Shown piece after piece: positions 45,410 through 55,291 of a DNA stretch of 64,000 bases. Location of the stretch: the NCBI GenBank assembly GCA_030068145.1, contig JAPJBO010000760.1:46824-110823 (forward strand). The letters are read 5' to 3'. Positions within the stretch are counted from its first letter, which is position 1, and each line of letters begins with the position of its first letter. The notes below the pieces were generated by a model. That model saw nothing but the letters and a program-made list of their open reading frames with translations, was not told where the DNA came from and did no database searches. Source of the DNA: Diplonema papillatum (Eukaryota > Euglenozoa > Diplonemea > Diplonemida > Diplonemidae). A program made the position numbers and the translations under genes.

Positions 45410-45748
45410 TTATCGGATGACGTCGTCACCTGCCATTGCGTCGTCAAGGTCGAGCATTTGTGGAGCTAGCGGGGTTTGGCTTTCTTGCGATTCCAAAGAC
45501 TGAGTCGGCGAGTACGAGGGCAGGCAGGAGTGCCCGTTTTCCACTTTCGAGGGCATTGGTGTGCCCGTGGTCCCCGGTCGTTTCTGAGAGCTGCTTGCCC
45601 TCGGAACCTTCTTCTTCCTTCGATGCACCCCTGAGTCGGGTGTGGTCGCCTTCGTCTTCTTCCGCTTGCGGCCGGCGATCAGGCCTTCCTTCGGGGTGCC
45701 GAGCACCCTCTTCTTCAGCGCTGGTCGTTCGCTGGTTCCGTTAAGCAT
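45410..45748 (-). CDS. Basic 112-aa ORF of a repeat-bounded unit, unknown
   Basis: Very Lys/Arg-rich first half (AGRKRKKTKATTPDSGVHRR), a Ser/Pro-rich middle and an acidic end (MLDLDDAMAGDD). It starts inside the 45739-45786 copy of a ~48-bp repeat and stops after the other copy's side (45341-45392). GC-rich and coding-like compared with its surroundings. Perhaps part of the protein of a mobile element; no domain recognised. Confidence 0.4.
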   Translation of the reverse strand: MLNGTSERPALKKRVLGTPKEGLIAGRKRKKTKATTPDSGVHRRKKKVPRASSSQKRPGTTGTPMPSKVENGHSCLPSYSPTQSLESQESQTPLAPQMLDLDDAMAGDDVIR

Positions 45749-45786
45749 TGAGTTCTTTTAAGTACATGAACCACATGGATTAGCAC
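45739..45786 (-). repeat. ~48-bp dispersed repeat, copy 3 of 4
   Basis: Same orientation as the copy at 45341 and 395 bp from it, both starting CGTTAAGCATTGAGTTC. The pair encloses the basic ORF. Confidence 0.85.
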
Positions 45787-45908
45787 GCCGTTAAGCAGCG
45801 GCGTGACACCTTTTATATGTACGTTATTGAAAGAGTAGCGTTGGCACTCTTACAGGTTCGTTCCCTCGTAGCTCGCCGGGAACGGGCACTCCAGTGAAAC
45901 TGGGTATG

Positions 45909-46184
45909 TTACCGTTTCAGGTTTGGATTTTGGGAGCATTGCCTCATGTGAATTCTGAGACCAATTTCTCCCACGAATGGTGAACCAGCTTTGGTGACCG
46001 CTGTTCCGCAGTGGATACATCGATATGTTTCCCGACTTGCGGATCGTGCTCGGTCATTGGAAGGGGCGCGGACAGTCGACGAGTGGTCTGGTTGAGATGA
46101 GGAAGCTCCTCGTTCGGCTGTGGATGTGGTATGACTGGACGTGGTTGTGGTTGTGGCACCCAACGAAACACGACGGAGCGACAC
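45909..46184 (-). CDS. C2HC zinc-finger ORF, possible mobile-element protein fragment
   Basis: 91 codons with a Ser/Thr-rich start and a C-terminal finger: YRCIHCGTAVTKAG then EIGLRIHMRQC (Cys-x2-Cys-x17-His-x3-Cys). The GL-x2-H-x3-C half resembles fingers at the N-terminus of R2/CRE-type non-LTR retrotransposon proteins. It lies between the 256-bp direct repeats and begins within one of them. The frame is open upstream, so the true start is uncertain. Confidence 0.45.
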   Translation of the reverse strand: MSLRRVSLGATTTTTSSHTTSTAERGASSSQPDHSSTVRAPSNDRARSASRETYRCIHCGTAVTKAGSPFVGEIGLRIHMRQCSQNPNLKR

Positions 46185-46411
46185 CGGAGCCTTGCTACCC
46201 CACCCCTGTTGCTGCCAGACTCTGGCCTAACACTTCAAAGGATCCCCGCCGCGCCTCATGCCGATCGGAGAAATAAAAGCACCGACTCCTCAAAGCAAGA
46301 AACAGTCTGAAACAGCGAAGGCCGGGTTTGTCGGTTCTGTCGGCGCCGTCATGCACCGAACCCTCCGACTTTGCATGCGCGGTGACGTCCAGCCTCAGAA
46401 GCTGGCGTTAA
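46156..46411 (+). repeat. 256-bp direct repeat, copy 2
   Basis: Second copy, 1,145 bp downstream of copy 1. Its left edge provides the first codons of the minus-strand zinc-finger ORF. Confidence 0.92.
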
Positions 46412-46531
46412 CGAGAGTCACACCCGAAAAGCAGGAGTGCTACAACCAAAACGCGTGCAAATCCACACCCGAAAAGCGGGCGTGACACCCGATTTATTCT
46501 AACTCCAGATTCAACTCCAGCATCTGAGGCT
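46392..46531. repeat. Nested inverted-repeat unit
   Basis: Outer arms AGCCTCAGAAGCTGGCGTTA and CCAGCATCTGAGGCTGG enclose two CACACCCGAAAAGC units. A shorter unit of the same kind lies at 48510-48585. Confidence 0.6.
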
Positions 46532-46757
46532 GGACTCCACCATGTATGGGGTTATGGAGCGAGTTGTGGGTTCGGGCGGACCGTGAGGGCCAGGTTCACA
46601 ATAGCACTCGTATAACTCTTCACATGGCATTCCAGAATTGGGTCTTCCCCGCTGTCGCTGCTTAAGTTGCCATCACAAAGGGAATCCCTTCGTGATACCT
46701 GTCAGCCCAAGCATAAGAACACCCCGGAAGGAACTACGCGCAACAAGCGCAAAAATA

Positions 46758-47055
46758 TCTCAAGCGAACCGTAACTCTAAAAATACGACGACTGTCCGAA
46801 TTATAGAACCCGTAACCATATAGCCCTTTCTTGCTTTAAGAGAAACCAGTTTTCAACGGTCACACGGAGACCCTAAACCCCCGGAATTTCAAGCGAACTT
46901 GAGCTCTAAAAATACGACGACTGTCCGATTAATATACAACCCGTAACCATATAGCCCTTTCTTGCTCCAAGAGAACCCATTCATGAACGGTCACACGGAG
47001 ACCCTAAACCCCCGGAATTTCAAGCGAACTTGAACTCTAAAAATACGACGACTGT
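46758..47055 (+). repeat. Tandem ~130-bp repeats, about 2.3 copies
   Basis: The block CTCTAAAAATACGACGACTG recurs at about 46776, 46905 and 47036, with CATATAGCCCTTTCTTGC and CACACGGAGACCCTAAACCC between. A single related copy lies at 2842-2925. Confidence 0.88.
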
Positions 47056-48509
47056 TCGGCATGGACTTGAGTTGTACCTGCTGTGGCGTTTCAGTCGTAC
47101 CAACGCGACATCGTGTTGCTGTTTCTGCCTTGCTTGACCTGGAGCCCGAGTCATCAGAGGCGGACACCAATTCATTTGCCGAAGATCGTCTGGAGACTGA
47201 GAAAAAGCGAACTGTAACTCTAAGAAATCGGAATTCAAGCGGAACTTCTTCCGCCGAAAAGAGTGCCGAATCTCCGCAAGCACAAGCATGGCGAAGCGTG
47301 TCGAAATTCAGCGCACGGGCGACACGTTCTCTATCCCACTGGTCCAGACCAAAAGGATGAGAGGGGGAAAGGCCGCGTACCTCGTAAGCACAAAATCGTG
47401 CTTTGCCCCGCGTTGTCCCATGGACCCCTCTTGCACCGAACCGAGGTCAAATAAGGCTTCCAGCCCGCCGTTCAATCGTCCACAAGCTATCTTGCGCCCT
47501 TTTCGGCGAGCGTGCAGCTTTTTCTGCTTCAGCGAAAGGCTGGGTGACCCACAAAGCGAACGTCCACCCAAAACGAGAAAAAAAAGGAAGAAGAAAAAAA
47601 AAAAAAAAAAGACAAGCACAGCCCGTGAGCGGTCAATCGTCCAGAAGCCGCCTTGCGCGCCTTCCGCGGGCGCACGGCTTTACTTTTGCGCTCCAGGCCA
47701 GTCAATCAACTCGAGCGCGCGGAGCAGTAGTGCCTCGCTGCGGCTCCAGGCCTCTGTTTTGACAGCACCTGCCACGTAGCCGAGAAGTCAAGATTCTGCG
47801 GCACCACCTTTTTGCGTTTGTTCTTCCACGATGCTTCACGCAAGCTTTCCCGGACGGGATGCTCAATTTTTTCTCGAAAACATTGCAAATCCTGCGCGGA
47901 ATGGCCGCTCCCGGTGCGGTGTGGAAAAAGATAAAAAAAAGAAAGCGAAGCGTTGGCTAGGCAAGAAAACGCCCTTTCTTCTTCTTTCGCGAGCCTCCAA
48001 GTGGGTGAGGGGCGGCTGGCGGCCCAACCTTTCTCGCCCGAGACGACAAGGGGGGTGGCGAATGGTTGCTGGCCGCACCGGAGTGGGACGAAACGTTACA
48101 CGTTCTGCGGGACACAGACCACCTCAAATGTCAGTTATTTCCCCAAGCAGCTCGTGCGCCACGTTTCGGATTCCGTTGCACACCGGTTCAGGCTTGGGCT
48201 CTGCCCTGTTCACCCGCCGTCACTAGAAGCATTGCTGCTGCTTTCTTTTCATGCACTGAGTGATGCGCTTAAGTCTAGCGCGTAGATCTTCAACAGATGT
48301 CGGTGAACGTTTCAGGAGACTTACCTCGACGCCAGTCGTGCAGCTTGCGCCACGTTCCGGATTTCTTTTCGTAGAACACCGGTTTATCTGCCCTGTGCAC
48401 TCGCTGCTGCTAGGCGCACATGCCACGGCGAGTGGGAAACCGCGCTCACCCGAATCAGACCAGGAACGAAGCCGTCTCGATTCGTGAGCCGACGGCGGAG
48501 TCCTGCTAA
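47056..48509. other. Intergenic, no gene seen
   Basis: A-tract at 47578-47610. A modest open frame from 47061 (with a CTCC pair near its start) runs into a copy of the dispersed GCGAACTGTAACTCTAAGAA repeat and is not supported as a gene. Confidence 0.45.
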
Positions 48510-48585
48510 AGCTGGAGTTTCAAAACGAGTGTCACACCCGCTTTTCGCGTGTGACTCGGACACACCCTCTCCAACTCCAGCTCCC
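48510..48585. repeat. Nested inverted-repeat unit upstream of the 844-aa gene
   Basis: Outer arms AGCTGGAGTT and AACTCCAGCT around an inner hairpin GTCACACCCG-CTTTT-CGCGTGTGAC with one mismatch. It lies ~130 bp before the 844-aa gene and could be a small mobile element or a structured RNA site. Confidence 0.6.
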
Positions 48586-48716
48586 GAGGCTGGCCACGAC
48601 CTGCTGTGTAGATGCTAGACGCACCGAAGGTTCGCGCAATTTAAACACGCTGAATTTCTTATCAGGGGGAGGCGGGCCGGGAGAGGAGGGGAAGGGGAGA
48701 GGGCGCAGTCGTCACC

Positions 48717-51251
48717 ATGGGGGACCGAGAGCGACTGCACGTCGTGGAGGACATGGCGGGCGCCGTAGTGGAGAAGTACGCAGCCCTGCGGCAGCAGTAC
48801 GAGGAGCGGGGGAGGGAGGGCGACGGCCTGCGCAGGCAGATGGAGGAAATGAAGGCGCTGCTGCGCGACTGCGAGGTCGAAATCCGCAGGTCCGCCGAAC
48901 GCTACAGATACGTCAAGAGCGAGCTGCAGCGGGCCCACGCCACCGCGCAGCAGCGCGAGGCACGCTTCGCGGTCGAGAAGCAGGAGCTGATCGACCAGCT
49001 GACCGCCAGCGAGCTCGCCTACAGCACCGAACGGTCCGACCTGCTCCGGGAGTGCAGCAAATCCCGGTACTGGGGCAAGCGCACCGTCACCACGCAGACG
49101 GAAGCCAACCGCTGCTACAACCGCGCCACCGTGACGGATCCGTTCCCAGGTGTTTCGGTGGGGTCGAATACGACGGTAGCGTTGTCGAAAGACCAGGCCA
49201 CGGGGACGCCGGCGAGCGCAGCGGCCGCGGTGGATCAAAAAGACGTGTACACGATGACCACGGAGCTGGTGGTCCCTTTGTCGTCGACCCTGTTCAGCGC
49301 CGCGGACTACGACGACGACATCGACGCCCTCGAGCAGCAACTCCACCACCAGCAGCAGCAGCAGCCCTCCTTCATCACACCCAACGGCATAGCGTACATG
49401 CGGTCGGACGGGAGCCGCGTGCTGCCGTCAGCGCTGTCGTCGGGCAGGTCCGCAGTCACGTTTGGCCAGCGGCTGCTTTCTGGTGCTGGTGCCGGATCGG
49501 TGTCGCCTGCGGGTCTGCACGAGTCTCTGCAGCGCTCGCCTTCGGTGGTCCCGGAACCGGACGCGCACTCGCCGCAGCCCGCGCCGCAGCGCTTCAGCGC
49601 GCATTCTTCGCCTCCCTTCAAGCAGCCGTTCTCGCCGGGCTCCGCGTCTTCCTCCCTGCAGTCGCCGTCGTCCCTTCACCACCACCACCCGGTGCCGAGC
49701 GCCGACGGCAGGCCCCACCCGGGCCCCCGCGGCGGTGCGCCGGCGCCGCCCGCCGGCTGGCTCCCGAAAAGGACGCAAAGCCAGTCGCCCGCGCGGTTCT
49801 ACGTCTCGCCTCGCCAGCTGCAACCGCAAGGGGCTGCGGCGCACTATTTCGACGCCCAGCGCGCGGGGTCCGCCGGGCGGGCTGCCGCCGGGGGGCACGC
49901 GCCGGAGCGGGGGGACGGCGGCGAAAAGCGGGGCGTGTGGACGACTGGGTCGATCATCGAGCTCGCGGAAGGTGCGCAGACCGGCAGCGGGAGACGGCCG
50001 GACGCGGACCGAGGCGACCGGTACGACCGCTACCGGTCGAGGAGCTTGGGCAGGTCGGCGGGCGGCGCGGGAGGAGGGGAGGCGGCCTCTGCCGGCAATT
50101 CTCCGCCGATGAGCGGGCGGCGCTCGCAGAGCGATGGCCGGGCGGCGCAGCCGTCTGCGGGTGACGGCGTCGGGAGGGATCATCCCGCGTGTGCGCAGCG
50201 TGAGCTTCCAGACCGGCACACCAGCGGCGGCAACTGGGGGCGGGCTGCACTACCGTCTGCGGGTGACACGGGGAGGGATCCCGCGGAGCTGCGGCGCGAG
50301 GTTCCAGACCGGCGGGCTGCACTTCCGTTGTCTGCGGTTGCCAGCACCGGGAGGGATCCCGTGCATCCGCAGCGCGAGCTGCCAGACCCGCCGCCCGACG
50401 GCCCCTGGGGGTACCACGAGGAGTGTGCACCTCCCGACCAGGTGGACGCAGCGGGAGACTGGCTGCCAGACGCGTCGGCCGCCCCGTGGAGCGCGGGGCG
50501 GCATCGCGCCGCGAGCCTCGGAGGAGGCGGCGGCGGCGAGGACCCGTTCGCAGAGTTCGCGCGGAAGACCCGCCCGGCCCCCGGCGGCTACCGCCCGATA
50601 TCGGCGGGACCACCGCGCAGGGGCGACGGACGAGCGGCGCCGCCGCCGCAGGATGCGTACGACGGCTGCGGCTCCGCGCGGGCCAGGACGCCGTCCCCCG
50701 AGCCGGCGGACCCTCGAACCGAGTATACCCGGTGCATCAGCGGGGGTTCGCGTACACGCGGGGTGCGGGAGGGGAGTGTGCAGGCGTACGAGCCGGCGGC
50801 AGGTCCGCGGCTGCCGTCGACGGCTGCGGGGAGGGCGGCGTGGCCCATCGGCGCCTCGTGCGTGACTTGCGACGGGATCGAAGGCACCGTCCGCAACCGT
50901 GCGGGCACTGGGTTCATCGTCGTCTCCGACGAGCTGGGCTCGTTCTACGCCGCGGCGCAGGACCTCCGCATCCGGACCCATCCCAACGGCGCGCGATCCC
51001 TGTCGCTCGCGGCCAGCATGCCGCCTGCCAGCGAGGCGTCGACGCACGCGGGCGACCCCAGCGACAGCCACGACGTCCCGCCGGCGGACCTAATCTCGGA
51101 GGCCGGCACGCTGTCGCCCAGCGCGTCGCGCTCTCGGTCCCTGCGCGAGCTGTACCCCACGCAGCTGCACCCCGGGCACTACAAAACGGTGAAGCAGACC
51201 CGCACGTACACTCCGAAGCGGTGCACGTCTCCCAAGATGCCCGGGTGCTAG
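48717..51251 (+). CDS. Coiled-coil / disordered protein of 844 aa, unknown function
   Basis: Single exon; ATG 48717 sits in a purine-rich leader after a pyrimidine-AG (TTTCTTATCAG) that could accept a spliced leader. Residues ~5-115 form a strong coiled coil rich in Glu, Arg, Gln and Leu. Residues 123-128 (TVTTQT) resemble a dynein light chain LC8-binding TQT motif. A His/Gln run lies near 207-214. About 450 residues of Pro/Ser/Gly/Arg-rich disordered sequence follow, including three ~27-residue repeats (residues ~478-560, around GRDPAELRREVPDRR). Residues ~708-750 (WPIGASCVTCDGIEGTVRNR onward) look like a small beta barrel of SH3 or Tudor type. The composition suggests a cytoskeletal or scaffold protein; I recognise no family. 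Confidence 0.8.
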   Translation: MGDRERLHVVEDMAGAVVEKYAALRQQYEERGREGDGLRRQMEEMKALLRDCEVEIRRSAERYRYVKSELQRAHATAQQREARFAVEKQELIDQLTASELAYSTERSDLLRECSKSRYWGKRTVTTQTEANRCYNRATVTDPFPGVSVGSNTTVALSKDQATGTPASAAAAVDQKDVYTMTTELVVPLSSTLFSAADYDDDIDALEQQLHHQQQQQPSFITPNGIAYMRSDGSRVLPSALSSGRSAVTFGQRLLSGAGAGSVSPAGLHESLQRSPSVVPEPDAHSPQPAPQRFSAHSSPPFKQPFSPGSASSSLQSPSSLHHHHPVPSADGRPHPGPRGGAPAPPAGWLPKRTQSQSPARFYVSPRQLQPQGAAAHYFDAQRAGSAGRAAAGGHAPERGDGGEKRGVWTTGSIIELAEGAQTGSGRRPDADRGDRYDRYRSRSLGRSAGGAGGGEAASAGNSPPMSGRRSQSDGRAAQPSAGDGVGRDHPACAQRELPDRHTSGGNWGRAALPSAGDTGRDPAELRREVPDRRAALPLSAVASTGRDPVHPQRELPDPPPDGPWGYHEECAPPDQVDAAGDWLPDASAAPWSAGRHRAASLGGGGGGEDPFAEFARKTRPAPGGYRPISAGPPRRGDGRAAPPPQDAYDGCGSARARTPSPEPADPRTEYTRCISGGSRTRGVREGSVQAYEPAAGPRLPSTAAGRAAWPIGASCVTCDGIEGTVRNRAGTGFIVVSDELGSFYAAAQDLRIRTHPNGARSLSLAASMPPASEASTHAGDPSDSHDVPPADLISEAGTLSPSASRSRSLRELYPTQLHPGHYKTVKQTRTYTPKRCTSPKMPGC

Positions 51252-51255
51252 GAGC

Positions 51256-51340
51256 TGCGCAGGGAGGGCGGCGTGGCCCATCGGCGCCTCGTGCGCGACT
51301 TGCGACGGCGTCGAAGGCACCGTCCGCAACCGCGCGGCAG
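51256..51340 (+). repeat. Partial duplicate of the 3' coding part of the 844-aa gene
   Basis: Immediately after the stop codon, ~80 bp repeat 50825-50908, the start of the small beta-barrel segment, with a few substitutions (GAGGGCGGCGTGGCCCATCG in both). It is not in the coding frame as it stands. Confidence 0.8.
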
Positions 51341-53513
51341 AAGTGCACTCTGACGATGGCACTTAGGCCCACTACGCTTTCTTCCGAGGTGCAGGGTTTC
51401 AAACTGAGAAACAGATTGACCAACCCCCCGTTGTAGCCGTGTGGAGGATCTCCAAAACATAACTGACGCGGCGTTTGCTTGTTCGTGCCAGATAATGAGT
51501 GACCAGTATCGTCTCAATACGCTGCCAGAGTCCGACTCACTGACGTGGTGGGATTTCTCGAATCTCTATGATTTAAGAGAACCAGAGAACCAGCCCGTGT
51601 GCGGAGTGGGGAGGGCAACTTGTGTTCTGTGATATGGACTGCCGCGCTGAGCGCGCGACGATACACACAGACACCCGCCAGAGTTTTTTCAATCACCCCG
51701 CCTAACAAAGTTCTTGTTGATAGATCGTGTTTTTGCCTGCCGTTAGGTGGGGCAAAATCCTGAAAAACTAGCCACCGCCGCCGCATTTTCGCGGAGCCAG
51801 GGAAAAGTGAGAAAAGTATTCCACACACGTGGAAATTGTGGAGACATTCTACGAAGATTCTCGAAAAGGCCGGTCCCATGTATCTTTATTTGCAGCGACT
51901 GGGCAGCTTGCTACCTTGCTGGCTTGCTGCCTAAAGGGTCTACCAGAAGAAACAGTTGTGAAACACACAATCTGCTGTCCACACACTGCACAGTCAACAC
52001 GGTCCTGTCCAAAAGGTCTGCGGGAACGATGTGCGATCGGTTCCGTACTTCATTCCGGAGTGGGAGTGTCTCGGTCGGTAGAATGAAACTTTGCAAAAGC
52101 TCAGTGTCGCACTTAGCTACCGAATCGCACCACACGAAAGCGCTATCGCAAAGCAATCCTTTCCGGAGTCACGCGGCGTAAGGTTTGCGTGCAGATGACT
52201 TCCCACAACCGCACGAGCGGGTGTCCGGTGAACCCCCTTGTCAATACCACCCAAAGGCTGTGACACGAACAGTACAAAGCCGAACTAGCTAGCGTCAGGC
52301 AAGAACAAACGTGTCACGACCGAATTCGAAGGATGAGATGAGAAGCTTCAACTCACTCTGCCAACGGACAATACCGCAAACGCAACACGAGCCCGAACTT
52401 CTGTGAAAACCTCGGCATCGTTTCCGACACGACCATCCCCCGCCCAAGTGCGAAGAACACATTGCCCCAACCCAGCTCCAGGTTCAACCAATGCTGGTAC
52501 GTGCCAGCTTTATTCGGTTCCGATCCGCGCTAAACAATCACACCACACCCGAGCAGAACTCCCCGGAAAGCCGGCTCCGGGTCGTCGTTTCGACAGAGAA
52601 CACCCGAAAAGAGTGCGGACCCTGCAGTTCCCCAGTAGTACCATTGACAAACGTCGGCCTCACCAAAGGAAAACAAAAAGAACTGAGTAGTTTTGTGTCG
52701 TATAATAGAGCCGAGTCAGTCGGAAAACGAAGTAGCCACCCTGTATGCTTTTCTGGTTCGGACTTTCTCCTCTCAAGCGTTCTGCATTGCATACGACGCT
52801 ACTGCTGCGTCCGGGAGATTTTGTTGTTTGCACACATCATCGAGAGACCAATGCCCACCCATGGCATCGCATCCTGTTTGCACTACCGTGAAGAGCTACT
52901 GTCAGAGACATCTACAGTCAGCCAGCCCTGCACACTCTTTTGCCGTAGATTGAAGGCTTTCCTGAAGGCTGCAATGAGATACACCGAGCGAGCCGTAGCG
53001 AAACATACAAGATTCGCGGCTCGTGCTAAGAAATGTACGAGTACCTTAGCCACCAGCAAATTGGTACAACCACTGCGCCCTCCACGGGTCGCACAGCGAT
53101 CGCGCCCTCCCGCCGGCTCTTCCCGGCTACTCGCGTCCTCCGCATGCCTGTCGGCGCAAACGGGAAAGCGAAGATTCCGATTCCTTTTCGGATTATGAAC
53201 TAATCAGTAACTTCCAAGAACAGTTGCAACCGACAAGGGTTGCACCACGACGAAATCGCGGAAAAAGTGACCCTTCTGGAGCTACGTTGCGAAAAGCTAG
53301 CATAATGTGGTACTCATTTGCTTGCAAATGATTCCCCACGCAACAAGAAGACGCAAATTGGGGAGGTATTGGCACTCGGGCATACATACGATTCCGCACA
53401 TGTGCGCGACTCTCTGACTCCGGCGTGTTTCGCCTGAAATCGCGACCAGCCCCGAACAATAGACACTCAAAGGAGTTGGGGAAAGGGGGCGGAGAAAGCA
53501 AGAAGGAGGGACT
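51341..53513. other. Intergenic between the two structural-protein genes
   Basis: About 2.2 kb, AT-richer than the flanking genes, with no credible ORF, tRNA or repeat family that I can identify. Confidence 0.5.
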
Positions 53514-53552
53514 ATGACCCTCTGTCGCCCGCCGCCAACAAACTGCGAATGA
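53514..53552 (+). promoter_or_regulatory. uORF overlapping the start of the 2,653-aa gene
   Basis: Twelve sense codons from ATG 53514 to a TGA at 53550 that overlaps the main ATG 53549 as ATGA. It matters only if the transcript begins upstream of 53514, which I cannot determine. Confidence 0.4.
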
Positions 53553-55291
53553 AGAAGCAACCGACGCGGGAGCCGGAGGCAGCGCCGTTCGAAGCGCAAT
53601 GCCGCGTTGTGGCGCTGTGCCGCGGCTTCGCGGCCCACGGCCGCGTGCGCATCACCGCGTCGCGGCTGCGGCTGGCCATCGCACCGGCCGAAGACGGCGG
53701 GCGCGGCGCCGTCAACGTGTCCGTTAGACCGGCGGATCTCCGCAGCACCGGTGCTGTCGACCCGCGCAGCCTGCCGCCGCACACCCCCGCGGCGCTGCTG
53801 CGCACGCACGCCGAAGACCACGTCCTGATCTTCGACGACGCCGCCGCGAAAGCCGCGTTCCTCTTCCACCTCCAAGCCTTCCGCCGCTCCGCCTTCGCGG
53901 AACGAACCGAGCACAGGGCGGCAAGCACCGAGCACAGGGCGGCAAGCACCGAGCACAGGGCGGCAAGCACCGAACACAGGGCGGCAAGCACCGAGCACAG
54001 GGCGGCAAGCACCGAGCACAGGGCGGCAAGCACCGAGCACAGGGCGGCAAGCACCGAGCACAGGGCGGCAAGCACCGAGCACAGGGCGGCAAGCACCGAG
54101 CACAGGGCGGCAAGCACCGAACACAGGGCGGCAAGCACCGAGCACAGGGCGGCAAGCACCGAGCACAGGGCGGCAAGCACCGAGCACAGGGCGGCAAGCA
54201 CCGAGCACAGGGCGGCAAGCACCGAGCACAGGGCGGCAAGCACCGAGCACAGGGCGGCAAGCACCGAACACAGGGCGGCCAGCACCCCCCCCGTGGAGAA
54301 CACCCCGGCGCCGGCCGTGGCGATGGCGCAGTTTTTAGACCTGCGCCACGCGGGCCTCCCGCCGGAGCTGCGCGCGCTGATTTGCGCGGACTCCATCGCC
54401 GGTAGCGAACTGGAACCCGGCCGGCGGCGCGGCGCGGCCGGCTGCCCAGACGGAGCAAACCGGCAGCCGCTGCTGCTGCTGTCGGGGGATGGCTCGCCGG
54501 GCTTTTCTCCCCCGAGCCCCGAGGGGTGGGCTGCGGTGGGTGATTCTCGCGTCGGCCCCCCGAAGCGGTGGGGGGAACATGGCGAGTCTGAGCAGGGGCT
54601 GGCCTGCAGCCACGACGCGGCCGGCGTCAAACGGGCGCGTGTCGCGCCATCCCCGCGCGGCAGGCGTGGGCGGAGGGCGTTCGATCCCCCGGGCGTGCAA
54701 GCCGGGGGGGGTCAGGCAAGCCTACCCGCTTCACAAGAGGTGCTCCACACCGAACCAGGCCCCGGCTTGTCGCACGACGAAGCAGGGGTTGCGACCCCTC
54801 GGAGTTCACGGATTCCGGCATCCCGTCTTACCGAGCGTGTGACCGTGCATGCCAGGGGGGGTCAGGCAAGCCCACCCGTTTCTCAAGAGGCGCACAGCCC
54901 CGAAGGCCCCGGCTTGTCGCACGACGACACCGAGGTAGCAAACCCTCGCAATTCAGGCGCGCTTCCGGGATCACCGCAGGCGCCCGGTTGCGCGCTGGAC
55001 GAAAGCGAAGGCGCGGCGTCGCCGCAGCCCGGCGCCGGCGAACCCGCGGCTGCGAAGCCGCAGGTCCGGCGGAGGCTGAGCAGGGGCGAGAAGTGGTGGC
55101 GAGACCACGAAGTCGAGCACGTCGTCAAGACCGACGAGCTCGCTGCGCTCTGGCGCCGGCGGGGGCGCTCAGCCGAGAAGAACACAGCTGCCGGTGCGAC
55201 CGACGTCGACGCCGGCAATGAAGCGGTGGCGGCGGCCCTGGGGCTGCGAGATGGCAGGGGAGAGCAGCGGGCGGAGGACGATGCTCGGCAG
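53549..55291 (+). CDS. Large repeat-rich protein, exon 1 (PH-like start, TEHRAAS repeats)
   Basis: First of three exons that join in phase 0 to a predicted 2,653-aa protein. Residues ~12-115 have alternating strands ending in a helix (HVLIFDDAAAKAAFLFHLQA), reminiscent of a PH-like fold; this is a weak structural guess. Residues 120-245 are exactly 18 tandem copies of TEHRAAS encoded by near-identical 21-bp units. A Pro/Ser/Gly-rich segment with two related ~55-residue repeats (RGGQAS) follows, then a charged stretch (LSRGEKWWRDHEVEHVVKTD). The exon ends after CAG at donor GTGTGC. No known family is recognised. Confidence 0.72.
53906..54283 (+). repeat. Coding minisatellite, 18 x 21 bp
   Basis: Eighteen in-frame units encoding TEHRAAS. 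Almost all differences are GAG/GAA; the last unit also has GCC for GCA. The low divergence implies recent expansion or gene-conversion homogenisation. The minus strand is also open through it (GACRPVL repeats), which I treat as a shadow. Confidence 0.97.

Noticed and set aside
45011..46411. LTR retrotransposon flanked by 256-bp LTRs
   Set aside because: Ends are not TG...CA, there is no primer-binding site or RT in the 890-bp interior, and no clear target duplication. Kept only as a repeat-bounded unit.
47061..47360. ORF starting MDLSCTCCG, possibly a short metal-binding protein
   Set aside because: It runs into a copy of the dispersed CTCTAA repeat and lacks supporting features.
50423..51436. 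337-codon plus-strand ORF overlapping the 844-aa gene
   Set aside because: Alternative frame of GC-rich coding DNA, Arg/Pro-rich and without independent features.
53297..54630. Minus-strand ORFs with (GACRPVL)n or (CSVLAAL)n repeats
   Set aside because: Antisense shadows of the 21-bp coding repeat; the plus frame continues into a long spliced gene with matching codon bias.
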